Assembly (NCBI RefSeq): GCF_005503535.1
Contig: NZ_SCNN01000007.1
Location: 62,001-126,000 of the forward strand
DNA: 64,000 nucleotides
Reading direction: 5' to 3'
Source of the DNA: Mesorhizobium comanense
Lineage (GTDB): Bacteria > Pseudomonadota > Alphaproteobacteria > Rhizobiales > Rhizobiaceae
The notes beneath the pieces were generated by a model. It saw only the letters and a list, made by a program, of their open reading frames with translations, was not told where the DNA came from and did not search any database. Made by a program: the position numbers and the translations under genes. This document shows, piece after piece, positions 55,464-63,970 of the stretch; position 1 is the stretch's first letter; each line of letters starts with the position of its first letter.

Positions 55464-55757
55464 ATGAAGAAGAGTTTGGGCGCTTTCGCCCTGATCGCCT
55501 CAGTGATGACGGCATCGACTGCATTCGCTGGCGAGCGCACAATCACCTTCGCTGTCGACAACATGACCTGTGCCTCGTGTCCCTACATCGTGAAGAGTTC
55601 GATGGAGGGGGTCGTCGGCGTCGCAAAGGTCGCCGTTTCGTTCCGAGCCAAAACCGCAACCGTGACCTTCGACGACGCAAAGACAAACCCGGACGCCATC
55701 GCGACTGCCAGCGTGAGCGCGGGCTATCCGGCCCATCCGGTGAAGCAGGGCAGTTGA
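55464..55757 (+). CDS. merP: Periplasmic mercury-binding protein MerP
   Basis: The 97-residue product has a signal peptide (MKKSLGAFALIASVMTASTA, cleavage after FAG) and one HMA domain with NMTCASCPYIV, the Hg(II) CxxC site. It scavenges Hg(II) in the periplasm for MerT. It starts 21 bases after merT, with GAGGAGA upstream. Confidence 0.95.
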   Translation: MKKSLGAFALIASVMTASTAFAGERTITFAVDNMTCASCPYIVKSSMEGVVGVAKVAVSFRAKTATVTFDDAKTNPDAIATASVSAGYPAHPVKQGS

Positions 55758-55758
55758 G

Positions 55759-56007
55759 GTGAATGACCGCGCCCGGATCCGTGCAGGCACGGCTGGCGCC
55801 GTCCTCGCTGCGATCTGTTGCGCGACGCCGTTTCTCGCCGGAGCCCTGCCAATGGCCAGCCTCGGCGCGTGGCTGGCAGGTGCGGGTCCGGTTGTGCTTC
55901 CCCTAATGGTCGCGTGCTTCGGTCTCGTCGCGTGGGCTATCCATCGTCGCCGTGCAAAAGCCGACCGCAGCGAGACCAAGATTCACAACGAAGGCGTGAA
56001 GCCATGA
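55759..56007 (+). CDS. merF: MerF-like small mercury transporter
   Basis: This 82-residue product starts at GTG one base after the merP stop. It has two hydrophobic helices; the first contains ICCATPFLAGALPMASLGAW, with the CC pair of MerF. The second pair that MerF carries near its C-terminus is absent. It overlaps the next gene by ATGA, so it is coupled to the reductase fusion. Assignment rests on size, CC pair and position. Confidence 0.78.
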   Translation: MNDRARIRAGTAGAVLAAICCATPFLAGALPMASLGAWLAGAGPVVLPLMVACFGLVAWAIHRRRAKADRSETKIHNEGVKP

Positions 56008-58265
56008 ACGACTGTTGCGCATCCTCCTCGTCCCGGGACAAGCTTCCAGCTTCCGCATCCACGACGCTCCCGAGCTACACCGTGCGGCCGGGCGTGACGT
56101 TTCCGGATTGGTCTGTGGTCAAATCACCAGCGGTCAAGGATGCCCTGCAAGCAATGGTCGGGTCCGGCCATGTGTTCGATCGCTGGAGCGGCTACGATCC
56201 CGCCACGGACCGCGTTCGTGTTGCGCTGCTTAAGCTCTACGCCGAAGAAGGACGAGCCCCGACCACGGGCGCGCTTGCGGAGCGAGTGGGGTTGAACGAG
56301 ACGTCCGTCCGGACTCTGCTCGAAGAGCTCCACCGTCGCGACCTGGCCGTGCTCGACGGCGAGCGGATCGTCGGCGCCTATCCGTTCACCGATAAGGACA
56401 CGGGCCACCGGGTCACACTCGACGGTCGTGTCCTCAACGCCATGTGCGCGGTCGACGCACTCGGCATTGGCGCCATGACTGATCGCGACATCACAATTGC
56501 ATCGCGCTGCCGCCATTGTGGCGCGCCAATCCGGATCGCCACGCGGGACCAAGGGCGGGCGCTGGCGCAGACCGAGCCGCGGACGGCTGTCATGTGGCAA
56601 AGCGTTCGCTACCAAGGCGCGTGTGCTGCGAACTCGCTGTGCGCGACCACCGCCTTTTTCTGTTCGGACGACCATCTCTCCGCCTGGCGCCGCGAACAAG
56701 CTGCGGACGAGGCCGGGTTCCGGCTGTCGATCGAGGAAGGGCTGGAGGCTGGTCGCGCTCTGTTCGGGCCGAGCCTCGCCGGCCTCGATACCGCGGCACA
56801 ATCGTCGGTCGGTTCGACATCGAAGAGCGCTGCAGTGGCGGACCGTCGCTTTCGCACGAACGGTCGCAATGGCGCCTACGATCTCGTCGTCATCGGCGCC
56901 GGCTCGGCCGGCTTCTCGGCCTCGATCACGGCCGCCGATCAGGGCGCACAGGTGGCGCTCATCGGTTGCGGCACCATCGGCGGCACCTGCGTCAATATCG
57001 GCTGCGTGCCGTCGAAGACTCTGATCCGAGCCGCCGAGACACTTCACAACGCGCGCGTGGCAGCACGTTTTGCCGGCATCACGGCGGAGGCCGAACTGAC
57101 CGACTGGCGCAGAACCGTTCGTCAGAAGGACGCACTCGTTTCCGAACTGCGCCAAGCCAAGTACACGAACCTGCTCCCCGCCTACAACGGCATCGCTTAT
57201 CGCGAAGGACCAGCGCGCCTCATAGAGGGCGGCGTCGAGGTGGACGGCGCGCGCATTCCCGCCGGCAAGATCGTCATCGCGACCGGCGCGCGGCCCGCGG
57301 TGCCCGCCATCCCTGGCGTCGAGACTGTACCGTATCTCACCAGCACGACCGCGCTCGACCTTGAGGAGCTACCGCGATCGTTGATCATCGTCGGCGGCGG
57401 CTATATCGGGGCGGAGCTCGCCCAGATGTTCGCCCGCGCCGGCGTTAAGGTGACGCTCGTATGCCGGTCCCATTTGCTTGCCGAGGCCGAGCCCGAGATC
57501 GGTGCGGCGCTGACGGGATACTTCGAGGACGAAGGGATCACCGTGGTCTCCGGTATCGCCTACCGTGCGATCCGCAAGATCGAGAACGGTATTGCGTTCG
57601 ATGTTTCGCGCGACGGCCAGAACACGACCATCGACGCCGATCAGGTGCTGATCACTACAGGGCGCGCGCCCAACATCGAAGGCCTTGGGCTCACCGAGCA
57701 CGGCATCGCCCTCTCGCCGAAGGGCGGCATCGTCGTCGATGACCGCATGCGGACCACCAGGGCCGGCATCTATGCTGCTGGCGACGTCACCGGCCGCGAC
57801 CAGTTTGTCTACATGGCCGCCTATGGCGCCAAGCTCGCCGCCAAGAACGCCCTCAACGGCGACAGCCTGCGCTACGACAACAGCGCCATGCCCGCCATCG
57901 TGTTCACCGATCCGCAGGTGGCGAGCGTCGGCCTGACCGAAGCCGCGGCGCGCGCGGCCGGGCATGCCATCCGTGTATCGACAATCGGTCTCGACCAGGT
58001 GCCGCGGGCGCTCGCCGCGCGCGATACCCGGGGGCTCATCAAGCTTGTGGCCGACGCCGGCAGCGGCCGGCTGCTCGGCGCGCATATCCTCGCACCGGAA
58101 GGCGCCGACAGCATCCAGACCGCGACGCTCGCGATCCGGCAGGGCCTCACCGTTGACGACCTCGCGGACACGATTTTTCCGTATCTCACCACCGTCGAGG
58201 GCCTAAAGCTCGCGGCACTCTCGTTCGGCAAGGATGTCGCCAAGCTGTCCTGCTGCGCCGGTTAA
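56004..58265 (+). CDS. merBA: Bifunctional organomercurial lyase-mercuric reductase (MerB-MerA fusion)
   Basis: ATG 56004 overlaps the upstream stop. The N-terminal 270 residues form MerB: an HTH-like part (PTTGALAERVGLNETSVRTL), NAMCAVDALGIG with the catalytic Cys and Asp three residues later, and ANSLCATTAFFCSDDHL with the second catalytic Cys. From about 290 follows MerA: YDLVVIGAGSAGFSASITAA (FAD), GGTCVNIGCVPSKTLIRAAE (redox pair), LIIVGGGYIGAELAQMFARA (NADPH) and the terminal pair in KLSCCAG. The usual N-terminal HMA domain of MerA is absent, replaced by MerB. One polypeptide should cleave C-Hg bonds and reduce the released Hg(II) to Hg(0). Confidence 0.93.
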   Translation: MNDCCASSSSRDKLPASASTTLPSYTVRPGVTFPDWSVVKSPAVKDALQAMVGSGHVFDRWSGYDPATDRVRVALLKLYAEEGRAPTTGALAERVGLNETSVRTLLEELHRRDLAVLDGERIVGAYPFTDKDTGHRVTLDGRVLNAMCAVDALGIGAMTDRDITIASRCRHCGAPIRIATRDQGRALAQTEPRTAVMWQSVRYQGACAANSLCATTAFFCSDDHLSAWRREQAADEAGFRLSIEEGLEAGRALFGPSLAGLDTAAQSSVGSTSKSAAVADRRFRTNGRNGAYDLVVIGAGSAGFSASITAADQGAQVALIGCGTIGGTCVNIGCVPSKTLIRAAETLHNARVAARFAGITAEAELTDWRRTVRQKDALVSELRQAKYTNLLPAYNGIAYREGPARLIEGGVEVDGARIPAGKIVIATGARPAVPAIPGVETVPYLTSTTALDLEELPRSLIIVGGGYIGAELAQMFARAGVKVTLVCRSHLLAEAEPEIGAALTGYFEDEGITVVSGIAYRAIRKIENGIAFDVSRDGQNTTIDADQVLITTGRAPNIEGLGLTEHGIALSPKGGIVVDDRMRTTRAGIYAAGDVTGRDQFVYMAAYGAKLAAKNALNGDSLRYDNSAMPAIVFTDPQVASVGLTEAAARAAGHAIRVSTIGLDQVPRALAARDTRGLIKLVADAGSGRLLGAHILAPEGADSIQTATLAIRQGLTVDDLADTIFPYLTTVEGLKLAALSFGKDVAKLSCCAG

Positions 58266-58363
58266 GCAACTGCTATCTCGCTGAGCGATCCACGAATCTG
58301 TCTCACGCGCCGAGATCGGTCGGAAGCCGTGGATTTTCAGGCAAACGCCGCTGAAAGATCCTG

Positions 58364-58389
58364 CTGAGACAGCTTGACTGTTCAGATAA
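58364..58389 (-). repeat. Right terminal inverted repeat of the mercury transposon
   Basis: Begins CTGAGACAGC and ends TTCAGATAA; read from the outside it is TTATCT-N12-TGTCTCAG, the inverse of the left end. A further TCTGTCTCA lies 70 bases inside (about 58296). The bases 58266-58363 hold no gene. Confidence 0.75.
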
Positions 58390-58390
58390 C

Positions 58391-59187
58391 GCGCCGAGCT
58401 GGTGAAGACGCTGGAGGCGGACGACGGGAGGATCGAGCTGCGCGCCGTCACCGGCCCGGACTATGGCCGTATCTGGGACCATGAACTGGTCGCCGCCGTC
58501 ATGAAGATCGCCGGCGACGGCACCGGCGACACGCGCTGGAAGGTGCCGGGCCTGCTCGACTGGTCGACCATGACGCACAACCCGTTCGTCGAAGTGACCA
58601 AGGACACCACCACCCTCTACGCCTCCGATCGCGACGTCTTCCTCTTCCTGGTCGACGACGCCCATCCGATCGAAGCCGGCCGCCTGCCCAACGGCGACCC
58701 CGATCTCTACTTCCGGGGCTTCTATTGCTGGAACAGCGAGGTGGGCTCCAAAACGCTCGGCATGGCGTCCTTCTATCTCCGCGCCGTCTGCATGAACCGC
58801 AACATCTGGGGCGCCGAGGGCTTCGAGGAGATCTCGATCCGCCACAGCAAGTTCGCCAGCCACCGCTTTGCGCATCAGGCGGCGCCGGCGCTGGAACGCT
58901 TCGCCACATCGTCGCCCGCGCCGTTTCTGGCGGGGATCAGGGCCGCTCGCGAACAGATCGTCGCCCGCAAGGATGAGGATCGCGAGAGCTTCTTGCGCAG
59001 GCGCGGCTTCTCGCGTCCCGAGACCGAGAAGATCATCGCCACCGTGCTCGAGGAGGAAGGGCGGCCGCCGGAGTCGATCTTCGACTTCGTCCAGGGGATC
59101 ACGGCGCTCGCGCGCGCCAAGCCGCACCAGGATGCGCGGCTGGGGCTGGAGGGAAAGGCCGCGAAGCTCCTTTCCAGCGTCCGGTAA
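58391..59187 (+). pseudogene. DUF932 gene, 3' part (after the transposon)
   Basis: Resumes exactly where the 5' part stops: ELVKTLEADDGRIELRAVTG, DYGRIWDHELVAAVMKIAGD, LYFRGFYCWNSEVGSKTLGM and on to GLEGKAAKLLSSVR. Joined to 46756-47175 the protein would be about 405 residues, the family norm. A GTG at 58402 could start a truncated product, but no ribosome site precedes it. Confidence 0.88.
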
Positions 59188-59259
59188 TACCGGGAGTCGC
59201 GGAGCCGGGTCCACGGCTCCGCGCCTTTACGATTCCGCGCAGCCCCAGCCTCCTAGAGG

Positions 59260-59337
59260 AAGAGGGCTGCGCTCGCTTCGTGACGGGTTGAGGCCGAGAG
59301 AGAGTCTCACGGCCGCCCGTCATGGAGAATGACCATG
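59260..59337 (+). repeat. Leader repeat copy B (upstream of the ParB-like gene)
   Basis: Second copy of the 80-base leader at 46677-46757, ending at the same CATGGAGA-N6-7-ATGACC start context. The similarity covers non-coding sequence and ends at the start codon, so it is regulatory rather than a gene duplication. Confidence 0.65.
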
Positions 59338-61464
59338 ACCCGAGTTCAGAAAATCGTCCTGTCCTCATCGCGGGACATCCCGTTCAACAAGCTGGTGCTG
59401 AGCCAGTCCAATGTCCGCCGGATCAAGGCCGGCGTCTCGATCGACGAGCTGGCCGAGGACATCGCCCGGCGCACACTCCTGCAGAGCATCACCGTGCGGC
59501 CGGTTCGCGACACTGAAGGCGTCGAGACAGGCATGTTCGAGGTTCCGGCCGGCGGCCGCCGCTTCCGCGCGCTCGAACTCCTGGTCAAGCAGAAGCGCCT
59601 GGCCAAGACCGCGCCCGTGCCCTGCGTCGTGCGCGAGGACGGCATTCCCGAGGAAGACAGCCTCGCCGAGAACGTCCAGCGCGCGCCGCTTCACCCGCTC
59701 GATCAGTTCCGTGCCTTCCTAGCGCTACGCGAGAAAGGCCAGTCCGAGGAGGACATCGCGGCGGCCTTCTTCGTCGCCGTGTCCGTCGTCAAGCAGCGCC
59801 TCCGCCTTGCGGCCGTCTCGCCCAAGCTGCTCGACGTCTATGCCGACGACGGCATGACGCTGGACCAGCTCATGGCGTTCACGGTCAACGGCGACCACGA
59901 GCGTCAGGAGCAGGTGTTCGAGCGCCTGAGCCAGTCCTACTCCAAGGAGCCGCATGTCATCCGCCGGATGCTCACCGAGGGTGCCGTGCGGGCATCGGAC
60001 AAGCGCGCGCAGTTCATCGGCCTCGACGCCTACACCGAGGCGGGCGGCGTGATTCTGCGCGACCTGTTCCAAGGTGATGATGGCGGGTGGCTGCAGGATG
60101 TCGGTCTCCTCGACATGCTGGTGGCCGAACAACTGCGCGATCAGTCCGAGGCGATCCGCGCTGAAGGCTGGAAGTGGATCGATGTCGCGCCCGACTTTGC
60201 CTACGGCCACACCTATGGCCTGCGGCAATTGCGCGGCGAGCAGGTTCCGCTCACCGACGATGAGCAGGCGACGCGTGACGCGCTGCAAGCCGAGATGGAC
60301 GGTCTGGAGGGGACCTACGCCGAAGCCGAGGAACTGCCCGACGAGGTCGATCAGCGGCTCGGCGAGATCGAGACGGCGCTTGGCCAGCTCGACGATCGCC
60401 CCCAGGCCTTCGATCCCGAAGAAATCGCGCGAGCTGGCGCCTTCGTCAGCATCGACGGTTCGGGCGCGCTGCGCATCGAGCGTGGCTATGTCCGCCCCGA
60501 GGACGAACTTCCGATCGCCCCGGAGAACGACGCCGAGACCGATCCGGCCGACCAGCCGACGATCGCGGCGCGAACCGAGCATGACGGTACGAGCGTGGCC
60601 GCAGGCACGGAGCCTCCTGCGGATGAGCCCGAGGAAGACGATGGTATCAAGCCGATCCCCGACCGGCTGATGACTGAGCTGACGTCCCATCGGACCCTCG
60701 CACTTCGCCACGCCCTGGGCGAGAATCCCGACATCGCCTTCGCCGCCGCGCTTCACGCCCTGTGCCTCAAGGTGTTCTACCGCTACTCGCAGGACACCTG
60801 TCTGGAGCTCGACCTGAAGAGCGCGGGATTCAGCGCTCAGTCGCCGGGTCTTGCCGACAGCGCGCTCGCCGTCGCTTTCGACGCCCGGCATCAGGCTTGG
60901 CTCAACGCGCTGCCGAAGGAACCGGCCGATCTTTGGGATGGGCTCATTTCGTTCGACACAGACAGCCGCCAGGCGCTGTTCGCTCATTGCGTCTCGCTGT
61001 CGGTCAACGCGATTTATGAGGCCTACAATCGCAAGCCTCGCGCGCTGGCCCACGCCGACCGGATCGCCCAGGCCGTCGATCTCGACATGGTCGCAGCCGG
61101 CTGGACGCCGACGATCGGCAATTATTTCGGCCGGGTGACCAAGGCTCGCATCCTCGCAGCCGTGCGGCAGGCGAAAGGTGAGCGGGCGGGTGACCGCATC
61201 GAGCACCTCAAGAAGGCCGAGATGGCGGAGCAGGCCGAGACGCTGCTCGCGGGGTCCGGATGGCTGCCGGAGCCGCTCCGCACGCCCGGTCGCGATGTGC
61301 CGAATGCCGTTGAGTCCGACGCCATTGACCCTGTGGAAGCAGACGCCGATGCGGCGGGCGAAGAAACGACGGCGGACGGCGGCGAAACGGCCGTGGTGGA
61401 AGATGAGGAAGTGGCCGAGGATGACTCGATCGCGCTCGAAGCCCACGCGACCGCGGCCGAATAA
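59335..61464 (+). CDS. ParB/RepB/Spo0J-family protein of the element backbone
   Basis: ATG 59335 has GGAG at seven bases; an ATG six bases earlier is too close to it. The 709-residue protein has the ParB N-domain (KLVLSQSNVRRIKAGVSIDE, FEVPAGGRRFRALELLVKQK, EDSLAENVQRAPLHPLDQFR) and the HTH (SEEDIAAAFFVAVSVVKQRL). A long C-terminal region of unknown fold follows, with an acidic linker (about 395-440) and an acidic tail. Such long ParB-like proteins without ParA are standard in Rhizobiales plasmids and integrative elements, next to DUF932 and Toprim genes. A true partition role is not shown. Confidence 0.88.
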   Translation: MTRVQKIVLSSSRDIPFNKLVLSQSNVRRIKAGVSIDELAEDIARRTLLQSITVRPVRDTEGVETGMFEVPAGGRRFRALELLVKQKRLAKTAPVPCVVREDGIPEEDSLAENVQRAPLHPLDQFRAFLALREKGQSEEDIAAAFFVAVSVVKQRLRLAAVSPKLLDVYADDGMTLDQLMAFTVNGDHERQEQVFERLSQSYSKEPHVIRRMLTEGAVRASDKRAQFIGLDAYTEAGGVILRDLFQGDDGGWLQDVGLLDMLVAEQLRDQSEAIRAEGWKWIDVAPDFAYGHTYGLRQLRGEQVPLTDDEQATRDALQAEMDGLEGTYAEAEELPDEVDQRLGEIETALGQLDDRPQAFDPEEIARAGAFVSIDGSGALRIERGYVRPEDELPIAPENDAETDPADQPTIAARTEHDGTSVAAGTEPPADEPEEDDGIKPIPDRLMTELTSHRTLALRHALGENPDIAFAAALHALCLKVFYRYSQDTCLELDLKSAGFSAQSPGLADSALAVAFDARHQAWLNALPKEPADLWDGLISFDTDSRQALFAHCVSLSVNAIYEAYNRKPRALAHADRIAQAVDLDMVAAGWTPTIGNYFGRVTKARILAAVRQAKGERAGDRIEHLKKAEMAEQAETLLAGSGWLPEPLRTPGRDVPNAVESDAIDPVEADADAAGEETTADGGETAVVEDEEVAEDDSIALEAHATAAE

Positions 61465-61488
61465 CGAAGGAGCTAACCGCACTGCCAG

Positions 61489-61517
61489 GGGCCCGCCAGC
61501 GATGGCGGGCCCTTTTT
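61489..61517 (+). terminator. Intrinsic terminator after the ParB-like gene
   Basis: GGGCCCGCCA and TGGCGGGCCC form a perfect 10-bp stem with a GCGA loop, followed by TTTTT. It lies 25 bases after the stop and 17 bases before the next start, separating the ParB-like and Toprim transcripts. Confidence 0.85.
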
Positions 61518-61533
61518 CGTCTCGGAGGACACG

Positions 61534-62577
61534 ATGTCGGAAGATGCATCCGATCTGGCACGCCGTATGGCCAGGCAGGCTGAGGCGGCCTGCCGTCATT
61601 ATCTTTCCAACGGCCGCCGTGAAGGACGTTATTGGCTGGTCGGCGATGCCCGCAACACGCCGGGGCGGTCCATGTTCGTCCGCTTGAAGGGCGCCGAATC
61701 CGGCAAGGGCGCTGCCGGCAAATGGACCGACGCCGCCACTGGCGAGCACGGCGATCTACTCGACATCATCCGCGAGAGCCGCGGCCTGGTCGACTTCAAG
61801 GACGTCGCCGATGAGGCGCGAACCTTCCTCAGCCTTCCCCATCCCGAGCCCGAGCGGCAATCAAATCCGCGGCAGACGCCAGCTCCGACGGGATCGCCGG
61901 AGGCGGCACGCCGGCTCTTCGCCATGTCGCAACCGATACCAGGCACGGCCGTGGAAACGTACTTACGCCAACGCGGCATCACGGCTTTGCACGAAACCGG
62001 ATCGCTGCGCTTCCATCCCCGATGCTATTATAGGCCGGACGAGCACAGTCCGACCGAGAACTGGCCGGCGATGATCGCATCCGTCACCGATCTTGGCGGC
62101 CGGATCACCGGCGCGCATCGTACCTGGCTTGCACCCGACGGCAGCGGCAAGGCGCCGATTGACACGCCGCGGCGAGCGATGGGCGACCTCCTCGGCCATG
62201 CGGTCCGTTTTGGCGTGGCGCGTGACGTGATGGCGGCCGGCGAAGGAATCGAAACCAATCTGTCGCTGCGAATGGCGGCGCCCCGCATGCCGATTGTCGC
62301 CGCTCTATCGGCCGCGCACCTCGCAGCCATCCTGTTCCCGGCAACTCTACGCCGACTCTACATCGTGCGTGACGACGATCCGGCCGGCGACGGCGCGCGC
62401 GACAGCCTGATCGAACGGGCGAACGCTGTCGGGATCGAGGCGATTGTTCTGTCGCCGACGCTCGGAGACTTCAACGAGGATCTCAGACTGATCGGCATCG
62501 TCGCGCTCCGGGCCAACGTCCGCGTCCAGCTCGCCCCGGAAGATGTCGCGCGCTTCATTGCGGCCGAGGCGATGTAG
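61534..62577 (+). CDS. Toprim-domain protein (primase-like, DUF7146 type)
   Basis: The 347 residues have an N-terminal domain with GRREGRYWLVGDARNTPGRS, an AAGKWTDAATGEHGDLLDII segment as in plasmid primases, and a central PAMIASVTDLGGRITGAHRT. The Toprim domain near 230-300 has the acidic motifs VMAAGEGIETNLSL and LYIVRDDDPAGDGARDSL. No zinc finger is seen at the N-terminus, unlike DnaG. A role in priming or DNA processing of the element is inferred. Ribosome site GGAGG lies 8 bases upstream. Confidence 0.87.
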   Translation: MSEDASDLARRMARQAEAACRHYLSNGRREGRYWLVGDARNTPGRSMFVRLKGAESGKGAAGKWTDAATGEHGDLLDIIRESRGLVDFKDVADEARTFLSLPHPEPERQSNPRQTPAPTGSPEAARRLFAMSQPIPGTAVETYLRQRGITALHETGSLRFHPRCYYRPDEHSPTENWPAMIASVTDLGGRITGAHRTWLAPDGSGKAPIDTPRRAMGDLLGHAVRFGVARDVMAAGEGIETNLSLRMAAPRMPIVAALSAAHLAAILFPATLRRLYIVRDDDPAGDGARDSLIERANAVGIEAIVLSPTLGDFNEDLRLIGIVALRANVRVQLAPEDVARFIAAEAM

Positions 62578-62895
62578 TTCCGGAGGGGTGCGACAAGAGC
62601 GGCGGCGCTGTCAGCGCGATCGCCCTGGCTGCTTCCCATCTCGCCGGAGAGACCGCGACCCGGCCTTCGAGAGGGCGATCGGCCGTCAAACGGTCCAGCC
62701 CCGCAATGGCTGCGCCCGGTTCTTTTCCGCCGGCCCTTCGGGCCTTTGCATCGCGAAGCAAAACAACCGGGCTTCGCCATCCTCCGCTGACGCTTCGGCC
62801 CTGCGCTTCGCTTCGGGTGCAGGCCCGGCCCGCCCGACGGCTTTCGTCGCCAGAAGGCCGCGAGGGTCGCGGTCAGACCGACGAAGGAGCATCCC
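62578..62895. other. 318-base GC-rich spacer without a gene
   Basis: Contains a small hairpin GGCCC-TTC-GGGCC followed by TTT at 62732-62747, possibly a weak terminator, and further short GC-rich inverted segments. No open frame with family features is seen on either strand. Confidence 0.45.
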
Positions 62896-63822
62896 ATGAC
62901 GAGCGATCGTGACGACTTCGAGCCCCATCACGCTTCATCGCCTACCGACCACGTTCTCACCGAACTTCAGCTTTACGGCTTTCGCCCCTTCCAGGACGAA
63001 CTCGACCCGAGGCCGCTGCCCGAGGGAAACGCCGTCGCCGGCGCCATCGCCGACATCTTCGACGCTCTCATTGTCACCTTGCAGGAAACCCGCCTCGAGC
63101 CCGACCTCGACGATCTGCTCTGGTCGACGGTCAATCTCTTCCACCGCGCCACCGGCCGGATCGAGCGCGAGCTCGACGACAACGAGCAGGCGCAGCGGCG
63201 GAGCCAGCGGGAGCAGGACGGCTCCGAGGTGAAGTCCGTCGAGCTGGAGCGGCTCACCGCCGAGGGACAGACGCTCATCGAACGCCGTGACGCCTTCGAA
63301 TTGATGCGCGACCAGGCTGCCGAGCACTTCGAGCGCCATACCGGATCATCCTGGCGCCCGCGCGGCGGATCGATGGTCAACCACCGCACCATGACTTCGG
63401 CCATGATCGACAGCCGTGATTTTCTCGCCGCCAAGCGCCGCGCCGAAACCGAAGTGATGCTGCCGGCCGGTCCGAAGATCGCCTTCACCGGCGGTCTCGA
63501 CTTCAACGACCACCGGCTCATCTGGGCCAAGCTCGATCAGGTGCACGCCAAGCATCCCGACATGGTGCTGCTGCATGGCGGATCGCCGAAGGGCGCCGAG
63601 CGCCTCGCTGCCCGCTGGGCCGACCATCGCAAGGTTCCGCAGGTCGCCTTTAAGCCCGACTGGACGAAACACGCCAAGGCTGCACCGTTCAAGCGCAACG
63701 ATCAGATGCTCGAAGTCCTGCCCATTGGTGCCATGGTATTTCCGGGAACCGGCATCCAGGGCAATCTTGCGGACAAGGCTCGCAAGCTCGGCATCCCGGT
63801 TTGGAAGTTCGGCGGCGCGTGA
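62896..63822 (+). CDS. DUF2493 (SLOG/YspA-fold) protein
   Basis: The 308-residue protein has an N-terminal helical part with LTELQLYGFRPFQDELDPRP and a charged coiled segment (RIERELDDNEQAQRRSQREQ). The C-terminal DUF2493 domain has KIAFTGGLDFNDHRLIWAKL, VLLHGGSPKGAERLAARWAD and FPGTGIQGNLADKARKLGIP. The GGLDF and HGGSPKGAE loops are those of a nucleotide-binding Rossmann-like SLOG fold. It is a frequent backbone gene of Rhizobiales plasmids and ICEs, perhaps sensing a nucleotide ligand; no function is established. Ribosome site GAAGGAG lies upstream. Confidence 0.87.
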   Translation: MTSDRDDFEPHHASSPTDHVLTELQLYGFRPFQDELDPRPLPEGNAVAGAIADIFDALIVTLQETRLEPDLDDLLWSTVNLFHRATGRIERELDDNEQAQRRSQREQDGSEVKSVELERLTAEGQTLIERRDAFELMRDQAAEHFERHTGSSWRPRGGSMVNHRTMTSAMIDSRDFLAAKRRAETEVMLPAGPKIAFTGGLDFNDHRLIWAKLDQVHAKHPDMVLLHGGSPKGAERLAARWADHRKVPQVAFKPDWTKHAKAAPFKRNDQMLEVLPIGAMVFPGTGIQGNLADKARKLGIPVWKFGGA

Positions 63823-63970
63823 GCGCCTCCCAGCTCAACCTGCTCGCGGGAGCGGAAGTCCAGCCGGATTTCCACTCCCGTTTTCACTCAATTTCAGCTA
63901 CGCTCAGGTCGCGCCATGGTGGTGGTGGAAGGCGCGACCGTCAGACCTTTTCTCACGGGAGACCATCGCC

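Larger units (their letters stand above)
47176..58389 (+). mobile_element. 11.2-kb mercury-resistance transposon with three tyrosine recombinases
   Basis: Both ends carry TTATCT...TGTCTCAG in inverse orientation (47176-47203 and 58389-58364), and flanking DUF932 halves join in frame on removal. The flanks next to the ends are CGGGCC (47170-47175) and CGCGCC (58390-58395), a 6-bp near-duplication. Content in order: three overlapping tyrosine recombinases, a small coiled-coil protein, an ArdC-like protein, merR, merT, merP, a merF-like gene, and a merB-merA fusion. The recombinase set recalls Tn554 (TnpA/B/C) and RIT elements, but gene sizes match neither exactly. The whole unit sits inside a larger accessory element. 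Confidence 0.85.

Noticed and set aside
59335..61464. True ParAB partition locus
   Set aside because: No ParA ATPase gene and no parS-like repeats were seen nearby; the protein is a ParB-like member common to element backbones.
59725..61749. 674-codon minus-strand frame opposite the ParB-like gene
   Set aside because: Shadow of the ParB-like gene; composition is Arg/Gly/His-rich with no domain, and it would cross the terminator at 61489-61517.
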